Source of the DNA: Lutjanus erythropterus
Taxonomy: Eukaryota > Chordata > Actinopteri > Lutjaniformes > Lutjanidae
DNA length: 64,000 nucleotides
Direction: 5' to 3'
Assembly (NCBI GenBank): GCA_020091685.1
Contig: CM034600.1
Location: 35,830,077 to 35,894,076, forward strand
Positions 34,331 to 45,160 of the stretch are shown here, in pieces. The translations under genes and the position numbers were made by a program. Under the pieces are notes generated by a model. That model was not told the DNA's origin and ran no database searches. It saw nothing but the letters and a program-made list of their open reading frames with translations. Each line of letters opens with the position of its first letter. The stretch's first letter is position 1.

Positions 34331-36065
34331 AAAACAAAAACACACAAGCATATAATAAATGTTCTTGAGTACTCAGATATTGGAAAAAAGGAGGAAAATA
34401 AAGACAGATAAAAAACCAAAATTCTCAAGGTCCTTCGTGCTGCTGTCATGCTTTCAAACTTCACTTTCCCACTCAAAATTGTGTAACCACACATGTACGC
34501 ACAAACAAATAGCCTGCTGTTTTTAGCTGCAGATCACAACCTTTATCTTACATAGATACATAACACGCACACACACGCGTCACTTTTATGCATAGTTGCC
34601 TTGGCGACACTCATCTCATCTCTCACCCCTTTTATCACTGATTTTTCCATGCTGTTTTTCTCCTTTTTTTTTTCCTCAAATCAAATTCATGTTGACATTT
34701 TGATGCGGAGGGTTCAGTCATACATAAGAAGACACACTTAGTAGATTCTTTGATGCCACTTTTCTTTGGGGAGAGTGAAAACGCTTTCAGCTCCCAGAGG
34801 AAAATCAATCAAATTTGTGACGCGTAATGTTGACTTTGCTTCATTTGAAAAATAAAAACAGACTGCTGAAAAGAAAGCAGACATTTTGCTGGCATTTAAC
34901 TACAAAGAGATGGTTTATAGTCTGTCATGCTTGTACTTTAATCTATTTGTGTCTTTATTTCTTCTTATGTTGGAGATTGTTCACTGTTTGTTATGATATC
35001 AGTCAAAAATCCCCAATGGCTGCCCCCCCCACACACACAGTGAGTGCTGGGTGAAGAGGAAAATTCAAGGCAACATGAACATGATTTGGTAATATTACTA
35101 CTACAATGAGTTTTTAACTGGTTATAAAACAATCTCAGTTATTACTGGTGCCTCTGGACCAAGAGACCATCCATCTTCAACCGCTTCGTCACAATGGTGT
35201 GGTAAAGCGAACACAATACCGTTCCCACTACTCAGATTCTCCACCTCTCTCTCTTCCACCTCTCAGGACGAAAGCCGAAATATCCACTCAATTTTTGTCC
35301 ATTTAGAGTTCACAGTGTCGTAATCACAGTGAAATTAAAAATGGTATTTTCAAAGTTCTAATCCTGTGTCCCTGTGGCGTTGCTCATTTCTTGCCAAATC
35401 AGTAAAAAAAAAAGATTATTTTTCACTGCAAAATCTCATTTCGCTTGCCACAAAATGTTTTTGATGACTTTGTAATGTATTCAGTCAAATGTGATTTAGA
35501 TCAACTTGCTAACCCACTTATCATATAACAGCTTGTAGGTTTCAAAATACTGTGGTCGTGATCTAATTTATTAATTTCTCTCCCACCCCCTCCTCTTGGT
35601 ATAAAAAATGCAGTTGAGGGGAGTGTGGGTAGAAGCCAACAGTTCTCTAATCTAAGCTCTAAACTCTGTAATTCACTACAGCTCCATATGTCTCCAGCGC
35701 TCTGAGTTGAGCTGCATTTGCCCACTTTTGAGCATTAAAGTCAGATGTGCTGTAAGCCCCCGCTCTGACCTTCACACCCGTACCTTCCACCTCACTACAT
35801 GTAGGGCGCACTACCTGCTGTGTTGGCGTTGGATACTGGCATGGGATATAAATCATGAGGTGCCGATTTGTCCAATGTGAACCAAATCACGAGGAAAAAC
35901 AGGCTGGACGCTGTCCTCATTCATCTTCTCTTTCGTCGCAGAGGACAGAAGAGGGCTGGACAGACAGAAAGCAAGTTCATTATTTGTGCTACAAAACTAC
36001 TGTATGGTTTAAGGTTAGGGAAAGACTGGTTATGGAAAATAAACTATGGTTAATGAAAAGTTTGG

Positions 36066-36230
36066 ATAATGAGGGAAATGTCTGCAAATGGAGGAGATGG
36101 GCTGGATGGATGGGTCAAACAAACAGGACTTAAACCCAATGTGCATTAAATGACCTGCTTCATATAACTTTAGTCTTACCCACATGGTCTTATCCTAAAC
36201 CTAAACCTAAACCTAACCAAGTAGTTTGTG
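36066..36230 (-). repeat. dispersed repeat R1, copy C
   Basis: Read on the minus strand: AAACTACTTGGTTAGGTTTA, then TTTAAGTCCTGTTTGTTTGA, CCCATCCATCCAGCCC and CTCCTCCATTTGC, as in copies A and D. The (CCTAAA)3 run at 36193-36214 is part of it. A plus-orientation scrap (AAGGTTAGGGAAAGACTGG) lies just upstream at about 36012. Confidence 0.65.
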
Positions 36231-37114
36231 TGTCTAATGGGCCCTTTCCACCAGCGCTTTACAAACTTCATTCATTCATGAGCAAGCGACAAACAAATGC
36301 TATCCAACATATTGTCGTGCAATTTCAGGAGTAAGCCCTCCTGATCCTGTGATTGTATTTAGCTGAGGAGGGAATTTGCCTGCATGCAGGTCACAAATTA
36401 TCAGCTTATCACACGAGGCAGCAAAAAGTCCATCTTACTCTCAAATACTGAAGGAATTCACATGACCAGTTTTGCTTTCCACACGTCCATAGAAGAACTG
36501 CTGTTTTGTGGAGCTCAGCTTTAGCTTGCAAGTCATTTATGTTGTTTCTCCTTGAACCATCGACATAAAAATCTTGTCCCCAGACATCCATTAAATCTCT
36601 GCGGTTTAGAGCCAGTCGAACAAACCATGAGCCTTATGTTCATGCAGAATCTGATGTGAAAAATGAAATAAGAACACATTCAAAGCGGAATGCACACAAA
36701 GCAGCCGATAACCCAAAGGTGGTGGTGATGTTAACATATTGTTACTGATAACATGTTTGACAGGCTGAACTGTCTCACGCAAGCAAGATAAAACGAACAA
36801 AAGGCTTTAAAGGAAACCCGCAGTCTGTTTGACAAACAGCGAGCAGAGGCTGTGATCTCCATGAACTCCCATGAATGTTTCTGAAGTTCACTTGTTAGAG
36901 GTTCACTGTCACATGTTGATGCCGGAAAATAAAATAGTGCCAGCAGTTCAGAACTATTTCTAACTGCATGTGAGTTTTTTCTACAGGAGGGAGAAACTGA
37001 GGACGAAGAAGAAAAAAGAGTAAATGAGAGAACAAAACGAAAAGAATCAAATAAGTGAGTGAGTCTAGTGGCTGGTAAAAGATTTAAAAATGTTTACCAC
37101 CTCAAATGAATTCT

Positions 37115-37735
37115 TTATTATGGCAAAACCTATGAAGACGAAGGTGTATAATAAGGAACTCTCTGAAAAGGGGAGAGAAAAGGACAAGTCAAGTGGTGGA
37201 CAAAAAAAATTCCAAGTCACTGAACCAACCATTAATAAATGGAAAGATTATGGCACACCAAGCCATCCTCAATAACTGAGTAACTGTGCAAGAAGAAGGT
37301 GAGTGAGGCCACCAGAGACCTTTGACAATTCTGTAGGAGATTTTAGAGAGATTGAAGAGCACAGCTGGCTGTGTGTTCAGGGAAATCCATGATGAATATT
37401 TGATACAGTCTGCAAGAAACATAGCACATGGGAGTATATATGTTTTCCAGCTAAAGACAATGAGCCATAAAAAGCTAAAAACGCTCAATCTACACAGGAA
37501 CGGGTTCAAAACTGTGTTTATATCCTGTTTGTGGCCGAGTCACAGTCTAAATCACAATCTAATCCAGAATTTGTAGCTGAACTGGAAAAAATAGCTGTTT
37601 ACTGACTGTCCCTGTGCACCTTGACAGAGCTCGAGCAGTGCTGCAGAGAAAATGGGGTCAAGATGTGCAAAGCTGATAAAAACCCATCAACACAAGACTC
37701 GAAGGCTGTATTTATATTTACTGGCTTGGGAAGTT
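37115..37735 (+). pseudogene. Tc1-like DNA transposon relic, internally deleted transposase
   Basis: The 5' part encodes an N-terminal paired-like region: KELSEKGREKDKSSGGQKKF, then EPTINKWKDYGT, then LSNCARRR. This fits the DNA-binding helix-turn-helix of Tc1 transposases (ELS...KW...GT...LSN..RR). The downstream nucleotide order GCCACCAGAGACCTTTGACA, GACAATGAGCCATAAAAAGC, TACACAGGAACGGGTTCAAA, GTGGCCGAGTCACAGTC, CCTTGACAGAGCTCGAGCAG, TGCTGCAGAGAAAATGGGG and CAAGATGTGCAAAGCTGATA follows the usual order of teleost Tc1 elements, including the WP-SQS region and the C-terminal tail. The length is about 620 bp against about 1 kb for a full transposase, so much of the middle (most of the DDE catalytic core) is deleted. 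Several stops and frame changes are visible, and inverted ends are not preserved. Confidence 0.8.
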
Positions 37736-40068
37736 TGAATACAAGTAGTTTGTATTTCATATTTGTATCAATTTAGCTCCCTTTGTAGAGTTTCCCTCTT
37801 GGATATCGAGGGGATTTTCCTCTTGAACAGTGTCAACAGTCTCTATCTGTTGTGAGAACGCATGAGGAAACACAATGGTGATTCAGCCAATGACCCACTG
37901 ATCAAAGTATTGGAATATTTATATATTAGCAGTATTACGAATGGTTGCCTTTTTGCTGCCCACAGAATTCTGTACCTAACAATTTAAATCACATTTCCTG
38001 TCTCCATCCATAAGGTGTCGCCAAATCAGCCACGACTGAAATCTTAAGAGTGCCACCTTTAAGCTAAGAACCAAACGTTTGAAAAATATATTTTAATCAA
38101 GATGACAGTGTATGTGAGATTTGATCATTTGCCAAATTTCTATAAGATTACCAGTTTTATTTACAAAAATGTCACCCAAGAGTAAAAATAAGAACAAGAA
38201 CATGCTGCAGAGTTTCAAGTACTGAGGACTCAGTAGTCATTGCTACATTATTACATACTCAGACTCTGTATCCAAGCCAGCCAAACAAACATTGAGATTT
38301 GTGAACAAAATTTGTTCAGCTATCTGGGTAAATATCAGTTGAAGAAACACAATAGAAACAGAGTAAAAGAACTTAAACTTTGGGCAAATATAGGTAAATC
38401 AAGAAAGCAATACCCTCTGAGGATGGAGGGATATTTCCTCCTGCCTTAAAAGCTTTAAACATTTCTCCTTCAAAACAAAACACTCTTATGCATTTAAATT
38501 CAAATCCATTTTGAAATGTGTCACATCTCGCATGTACAAGAAGTGACGCCTTTATGATTTCCTGTCATCTTTTCTACTATAGAGCCATTACCATCTCAAA
38601 AAACATCGACTCTACGCGCTGGGTTCAATCCAAGAGCGGTAAACGTTTTCACATTTTGCTGGGAATAACACCATCTTCTCTGACAGATAACAGCTTGCTT
38701 ATGTGGTTCAGTTATCTCCACTAACACAGCGAAACAGCTGGTTGTTAAACGCAGAATTAAACCACGTCCTCTGCACTTTTTCCCCGGGGGTTGGGGGGGG
38801 GGCAGTCTAATATCGCACACCCTGGCGGGAAGAGTACCTCCTTGTTTGGGTGATAATAGTTTTATCTGCGGTGGTTATCTTTTATAGAGCAGCCAAACAG
38901 CAGCTGCTTTAACACAGAATCACAGACTCATCTGCTGAGCAGCCTGTTGAAGCTGATAGAGGTCTGCTGATGCCTTGTTAGGGGCTGTAGCCATGGAGAG
39001 GCGTTTGCGTGTGTGTGTGGTCCATTATGATGGGCTGACAATATGAGCGATCACAAAAAGTGTGTGCATTGTGTGTGTGTGTGTGTCTGGTGTGTTAAAA
39101 CATTTATAGAGGAGGAAAACATGAGTCACAAATGATTCTGGGTGAAAATGGACAAAATGTACCTGTGCACGCATATGTGTCCAACTTGACCTTTGTCGCC
39201 TTAGTGTCCAGGGTCATTAAAAAGCTATTTAGCCCCATTAAAGTCAAGCTTTTCCTCACTGATCCGTCCCTCCCCTCTGCTTCTTTTGTCTGTTTGTTCC
39301 CCCCTCTACCTCTTTTAGCTCCTTTGCTTAATTCGTCTTCCTGTATTCATTGGTTTATTTAAAAGGAACAATACAGATTAATGAATATCAGTGTAAATGT
39401 GTCCTTGTTAGTCTGGAGTCTGTCCTTTTAAACATCCTTTTTCCAGTCGTTTTCTTTTTCCGCCGTGCCTCTCCCCTTCCCTATCAGCCCATTCTGACAC
39501 ACATCCAGATATATCTCTTCTTCTTCTTCTCATCATTTCTCATCATCTCTTTCCCGTCTTCCTTCACCCTTATCTCCCCAGTCCCAGCCTCGCGCTTTTA
39601 ATGATCCTCTCAGTGCCAGTGTGCAATCGGAGCAAGAAAAGTTTTGTATTTTTATCCTAAAACTGTATTCCTACTTTTTTTTCTGTGTTGTTTGCTCAGA
39701 TGTGTGTTTTTCGAGCCAGATTTACCAAACTCACCAAACTGCACAAACTTTTCCGCACGCTAAATCTCACCTTTTCATGTGTACATGCATGTTTGTGAGA
39801 TCATTGCAGAATCACAGCCTTCAAATTTCTATATAGTAAGGCTACCAGTTTTAGTGACAAAAATGTCACCCAAAACCCCCAAAAAACCATACTGAGTACA
39901 TCAGTAACTACATACCTGTAAAGTTTTGTGCACAATTGTGATGCTCTTGTGTTGACAGAATCTATAAACACACACAAACTCACAAGTTGAAATTTTACCG
40001 ACATGCCTTCATCTACATTAGATAACTATGACTAATGTGACATTATAAATGCGGTTTATGTTTTTTGA
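37736..40068. other. no recognised gene; short paired repeat and pyrimidine tract
   Basis: A short repeat occurs twice: 38116-38178 and 39797-39874 share AAATTTCTATA, TACCAGTTTTA and ACAAAAATGTCACCCA. Also present are TG tracts (39009-39090), a GGGGGTTGGGGGGGGGG run near 38786-38802 and a C/T-rich patch at 39245-39590. No exon was supported. Confidence 0.55.
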
Positions 40069-40398
40069 TGGTTGCAGTTTGAGTAAGTTTAGGCACAAAA
40101 ACTACTTGGATAGGTTTAGAGAAAGATTGTGGTTTGGATTAAAATAACTACATGACTACAAGACTAACTACAAGAGTCACTTCCGTAACCAAACTGAAGT
40201 TATCGAAAACTTTAATTAACTCTACATTTACTGTACGTCTCCTGGGTGAAATTCCTGTGTTTGTGTGCACCCTCCATCCACCCCACCACCTCTACATGTG
40301 GACTTTCTCACTCCTTATACGTCTCCTGTCATGCTTACTACACCCACTAGAGGTTGGCTCCTAACAATAAGCGGACATATGAGTCGGAATAAACTGCT
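40069..40398 (+). repeat. dispersed repeat R1, copy D (long)
   Basis: One of the two most complete copies. In order: GTTGCAGTTTGAGTAAGTTT, AAAACTACTTGGATAGGTTT, GATTGTGGTTTGGATTAAAA, then GTCTCCTGGGTGAAATTCC, CCTCCATCCACCCCACC, TACATGTGGACTTTCTCACT, CTCCTGTCATGCTTACTACA and TCGGAATAAACTGCT. Copy E repeats this order throughout. Confidence 0.85.
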
Positions 40399-41451
40399 AA
40401 AGATACAGTGGTCTATGACTTAAAGGAGGCAAGAGGTGTAAAGCCGAGAGCCAGTCACCCCTTCCGTACTTCCTAGCCCCCTATTACCGTTGCTTAGCTA
40501 ACTACATAACTACGTCTTGCACAGTTGTGAAGCTACCACATTGACAAAATCTGTCAAAACATATAGGCAAACAGGATGGTTGTTCTTATTCCCCCTAACG
40601 GTTAGGCTCAGATTTTTTAGTCCTATTTCCATATTTACAGTAATTCAGTGGCTGCAACAGTCTGAAGAGATGAGGGACTACAGGAAGTCCAAAGTTCTCT
40701 ATCATCAGTGAACGTGCCTACTGGGCTCCTGGCCAAAGGGCCCAAGGTGTGAAGCTGCGGTTATTAAATTTTATGTTGCATATTCCAAGAATTTGATCAT
40801 CTATATCAATAAATGAGCCCTAAAAGTTCCACCAAAAAAAAGAAAAAAGAAAAAGAAGAATCACCCAAACTTTCACTTTGAAGGTGTGACAAGGAAGAAA
40901 TAATCAGAATATATTTTATGTTTAAGAGTCTTTTCCCCTCTGCAATATGGGCCCTTCATCTCTGTCAGGAGAAAGTCCAATATGCTGTTGGCGTTAATGG
41001 TGCGTATACGTGCTGTAAATCCTGTTGAGGTACAGCTCTGAAGAAGCCCACGAGGCTTTAGCCTCACCAAATCAGGTGGGTATCAGGGTATTACCCCTCC
41101 ACTGCAGGTCTGGAATATACAGACTTTATTTGACAAACTCAGACTGCTAAAACTGCAGATGAACTTTAAAATACATTTCATGAAGAGAGCTGAATACAAC
41201 ACTGCAATTCAGCCTTACTGCCAATTTATCTCAGAGGCATAATAATAATAAGATGCAAGAAATGATCCCAGAGAAAGCCAATAAATGCAGAAACAAAAAA
41301 TGATACTAAAACAATGACAATTTAAATATGTAATGACAATAAAGTTCAAATAAAACACCATGAAACAGTAATATAAAGAGGAAATATGAAAGTGATGCAT
41401 TGAAGAAAAAAAAAATCCCCTTCAGCTCCCAAAAGCATTTTTTAAAATACA
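40399..41451. other. no recognised gene
   Basis: No coding exon. A minus-strand 65-codon frame (40873-41070) lies in sequence (GGCTTCTTCAGAGCTGTACC on the minus strand) that may be another dispersed repeat. No second copy is present. Confidence 0.45.
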
Positions 41452-41712
41452 AGGTGGCAGTTGCTCAGGACCTGGTTTGGCGACCCGAAGGATGGTTCAA
41501 GTCCAGCTCAGACAAAAAGTACACAGTGGACTGGTAGCTGGAGGGGTGCCAGTTCACCCCCTGAGCAGTGTTGAGGTGCCCTTGAGCAAGGCACCGAACC
41601 CCCAGCTGCTCGGGGCAACTGTTTCTGGGCAGCATCCATCACTCTACCACCTTTCAGTTACATGTGCATGTGTGTATACAAGCCTACATATAATGGAGTG
41701 AAAAAAATCCAC
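41452..41712 (+). mobile_element. V-SINE
   Basis: The tRNA-derived head carries an A-box-like GTTGCTCAGGACCTGG and a B box GGTTCAAGTCC (41494-41504). The strongly conserved V-SINE core follows: GTGGACTGGTAGCTGGAGGG, GTGCCAGTTCACCCCCTGAG, GAGGTGCCCTTGAGCAAGGC, ACCGAACCCCCAGCTGCTCG and GGGCAGCATCCATCACTCT. The TGTGTATACAAGCC and GAGTGAAAAAAAT tail is the usual end. Nearly full length. V-SINEs are Pol III-transcribed, LINE-mobilised elements of vertebrates, abundant in percomorph fish. Confidence 0.88.
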
Positions 41713-43057
41713 TAAGTGAGACTAATTTAGGACGTTCATCTTCTTCTTTTTCTGTCCCAGCAGCCTCTGTGGTAGGAATTTATGGATATGAGGGAATGTT
41801 TGAATTTATGCACTGACGTGTATTTGACCTGAGAGGTCTCAGCGCCCTTCACATTTGGCATGTTTATATCGAGAGGCTCCAGGATGCCTGGAAGTTGACC
41901 ATGTCGATGTTAATGGTTCCCCTCATGATGGAAGACCCTTGGACATAAAGTTTTCATGTCTTGGTGGCAATGTTTGTGTGGTGACATATTTCTTTATATA
42001 ACATGCTGGATTTGCAAAGAGGTGGTTTGAGTACAAAGCTTGGGACTTTAACACCACAGTCCAGGGTTTATGTTCAGTCTCCTGCAACAAAAGTGCTTTA
42101 GTTTAAGTTTGTGTAGAGCAATAATATGTGTTCTGAGCTCGTCATGCCACAGAAACATGTCATAAACCACCCAGCCGAATTTGAATGATGAACTGATTTT
42201 TAAATTTGTAAAATTAGGTCTCAAAATCATGAACATCATAGCGTTTGTGTTTACAGATATAGTGTTGTGGGACTGCGGCTCCAGTGTGTTTAAGAAAATC
42301 CTGAACACACAAATTGTGAATAACAGTTTAACGGTCTAACTCCACAATTAAGGATTACATAGTTTTTCACTTGTTTTCTAACACATATAATGTGTTTAGA
42401 AAGAAAGAAAACCTCACACAGGAAAAAAAGGAAAATTTGTCGATAGGTGTAGGCAATCAAAGCACTTTGGTTAATGTTAGGGAAAGATTGGTCAAGATAA
42501 GTTATTTCATTTATATATCATTAAATAGATCTCGTGTCTCACGTCACTGCTGACTTTTGAATAATGCCGCAGTCACTACAGGTGGTCTTGCAAGATTGTC
42601 TGTTCCTGCAGAAAGCAAATAAATTAATTGTCTATGAACATGCGTTCAGTGTCACCATTTTTGCAACTTGCTTGGAACATTAATTAACCACATTTCCTCA
42701 CTATGGTAATAGACATCCACATTACATTTCCTTTGCAGCTGCAAATTAGGTGTATATAAGTGTAACTTCTAGGGGACAGAGCTGATTTGCTCTATCAAAT
42801 TCTGTTATAATGAACTTACATGTTCAAGCAAGGAACGCTTGAGCTGAATGAATTTATTCTGTTATTCATTAAACTGAAGTTCGAAGTACATATCTTCCAC
42901 ATCAGTCTACATCTCTTGCAGGACTGCTTAGGTAAGGATTTCTTGAAAGCCACCATGGACAGGAGACCAATTACTACTACTAGCAATTCTTCAAAGGAGC
43001 AATATGGAGCAATTGCACAAGTAAATATGAGAACTGCTGACCAAGTAGCAAGTTGGA

Positions 43058-43110
43058 GCCATAGACTTTATTAAATAGCTTGAAATCCTATTTAATATAC
43101 AATCTATGGC
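43058..43110. repeat. imperfect inverted repeat / hairpin
   Basis: GCCATAGACTTTATTAAATAG and CTATTTAATATACAATCTATGGC-type arms of about 21-23 bp flank a 9-bp loop. The CCATAGACT word is common at edges of teleost repeats, so this could be two element ends meeting. Confidence 0.65.
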
Positions 43111-44253
43111 TGAAGTGAGTTGTTTCCTCAGACTCAGATAAAGAAAGCAGGAGCATCACAGGAGCACAACATTATAATTGACAATAACAAGTGATGACAA
43201 GTCCTCCATTGTAAGTTGATCAGCTGTTAATTGTCTGTCAATTTAAAGTTAAACCTGTTATCCTGGAAAAAGTGGCTGCCTGTCTCACTGCCTGCCAGAC
43301 GCCATTAACATATTTTTCAATTTAACTGTTTAAGATTGCATATTTCTCTGTAAATGCATGCGAGTATTGTTTTAAGACAGACATAAAAAGGCTGAACTTA
43401 TCCTTTAAAATTCATCTTTTCATTTGTCTGAGACAGACAGCTCGCTGTAAAGCAGCTGTGAGTGTCAGATCTTCAACTTTTGGCCTGTGATCATCTCTGA
43501 TTTTTCACACTGCTGAGAGTTAAGGCGTATTTGCTTTAAGACCGGTATCAGCCTGTATCCTGAAGCACTGCAGGTAACCACATTTTAAAGTTTTAATGGC
43601 TCTCTTATCGCCACCCCGGCAGTGACTCCGGTCCATCTCCTCTCTGGTTGGACGCAGCCACTTTTCCCACTGACTCACCACACATAAGCCTCAGTTCAAC
43701 CCCATTAGTGACGCTTTTTGCCTCCCTCCTTTCATCTCCTCCAGACTACTCTGACTTTCTTCTCTATCATTTACCTCTATCCCTTCTTCTCCTCTTTTTA
43801 AATCACCCTGACTTTTAGATTGAGGAAGATGGAGACAACAAAAGCAGCGGTGACACAGTCTGAGTGGCCAATTGAGATTGCCTCGAAATCTGCCTGTCTG
43901 TCTGTCTGTCTTTCAATTCAAACCCAGCGACTCCATCTTTTTCTCCTATTTGTCATGTCAAGAGCGACCACTCCTCTCCTTTTGCTCATCAGTCTCTTTT
44001 CTCACTTTGTGTGTTTCACTTCACACACGCAACTGACAACTGAGCTATTATAGCCCAAAGAAAAGAGAAAAAAATCATTAAATAAATATATAACACCTGT
44101 GTACAACCTTGCCTTGAGAGCGTGTGTGTGTGTGGCGGAAGACTATTTCATGCTTGACATTTTACTTTGTCCTCCATAGGGGCACTAATTGCCTCCATGT
44201 CAGAAAGAGTGCCAGAAAAATTCATATTAACACAAAAGTGTTCACACATGTGA

Positions 44254-44273
44254 ACACACACACACACACACAC
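44254..44273. repeat. (CA)n short microsatellite
   Basis: About ten CA units. Confidence 0.9.
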
Positions 44274-44816
44274 TTCCACACAGTTTTCCCCTTGGTTATT
44301 TAAGTGAGGATGATTTATTGACAGAGACGGGCAATATTTCAATTAGAAGTACGTGAAATATGTATTTAATTACTGTTGAGTATTTTGTAATTTGTATTTT
44401 TCAGGGCAGACAGAAATAAGATTCAATTTGTAACAAAATATTTTAAAGGTGGAATCAGCAGGATTTGACTGAGCCGCTCATAAATGAACTAGAAAGAGGT
44501 GAGTGTTGAGTCTCATTCCCAGAATGTCGGCACGTCTGCGCCACAGTTGATCGGCTCTGCATGTGCAAGCTGACGCGGCATCCGTTAACTCGGTTTGAAG
44601 CGGCGCAAAGTGAAGAGATGCTTCCAGGATGTCCTGAGGTGCTGCTGGTGGAATCACAAACATTGTGCATCGTGTGAAATTGCAAGCCATCAGCTCCAGC
44701 TGATGTGGTGCTGGTGACACAACCCAGCTGTGCCTGATGGAATCTAGCCATCACTGGACCTTAATTATGTTACGTAGGTCATGTGACATAACTCATGTGA
44801 GATTACACTCTTGCTT

Positions 44817-45160
44817 CATGTTGCAGTTTGATTAAGTTTAGGCAATAAAAGTACTCGCGTAGGTTTAGTGGTTTGGGTTAAAACAAGTATCTTACATGCG
44901 TCACCTGACGGAAGCGACGTCACTCATACGGCAGAAGTCATGGCCATAACAAAACTTAAGTTACTTTAAATAACTATATCTTTAATTTTAATTTCACAGG
45001 ACTAGAACCCCAGTCTCCTGAGTAAAACTACTGCGTTTGGTGGAACCGTCTATCCACCTCACCTCTTAATATGCTGACTTTCTCGCTCCATATACTTCTC
45101 CTGTCATACTTACTGCTGTTACCAAACAATAAACAGACGTATCGGTTGGAATAAGCTGCT
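44817..45160 (+). repeat. dispersed repeat R1, copy E (long)
   Basis: GTTGCAGTTTGATTAAGTTT, AAAGTACTCGCGTAGGTTTA, GTGGTTTGGGTTAAAACAAG, TCACAGGACTAGAACCCC, AGTCTCCTGAGTAAAACTAC, CGTCTATCCACCTCACCTC, GACTTTCTCGCTCCATATAC, TTCTCCTGTCATACTTACTG and GGTTGGAATAAGCTGCT parallel copy D over about 330 bp. Confidence 0.85.

Larger units (their letters stand above)
31120..37114. other. no recognised gene; one CNE-like patch
   Basis: No coding exon is supported. It contains R1 copy C (listed), a small TG tract near 32435, and sequence at 33655-33890 with CAAACTCAAGACTTCAAACC and ACCAATGGATGACGCTG words that recall a teleost repeat. The stretch 34120-34330 looks like conserved regulatory DNA and is reported separately. 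Confidence 0.5.
41713..44816. other. no recognised gene
   Basis: No defensible exon. A faint R1-like scrap (GTTAATGTTAGGGAAAGATT near 42470), a hairpin at 43058-43110, a short CA tract at 44254-44273, and two overlapping minus-strand open frames at 44455-44754 are described elsewhere. Confidence 0.5.

Noticed and set aside
36193-36214. (CCTAAA)3 run resembling telomeric repeat
   Set aside because: Vertebrate telomeres are CCCTAA. This run lies inside R1 copy C and derives from its GGTTTAGG-rich start.
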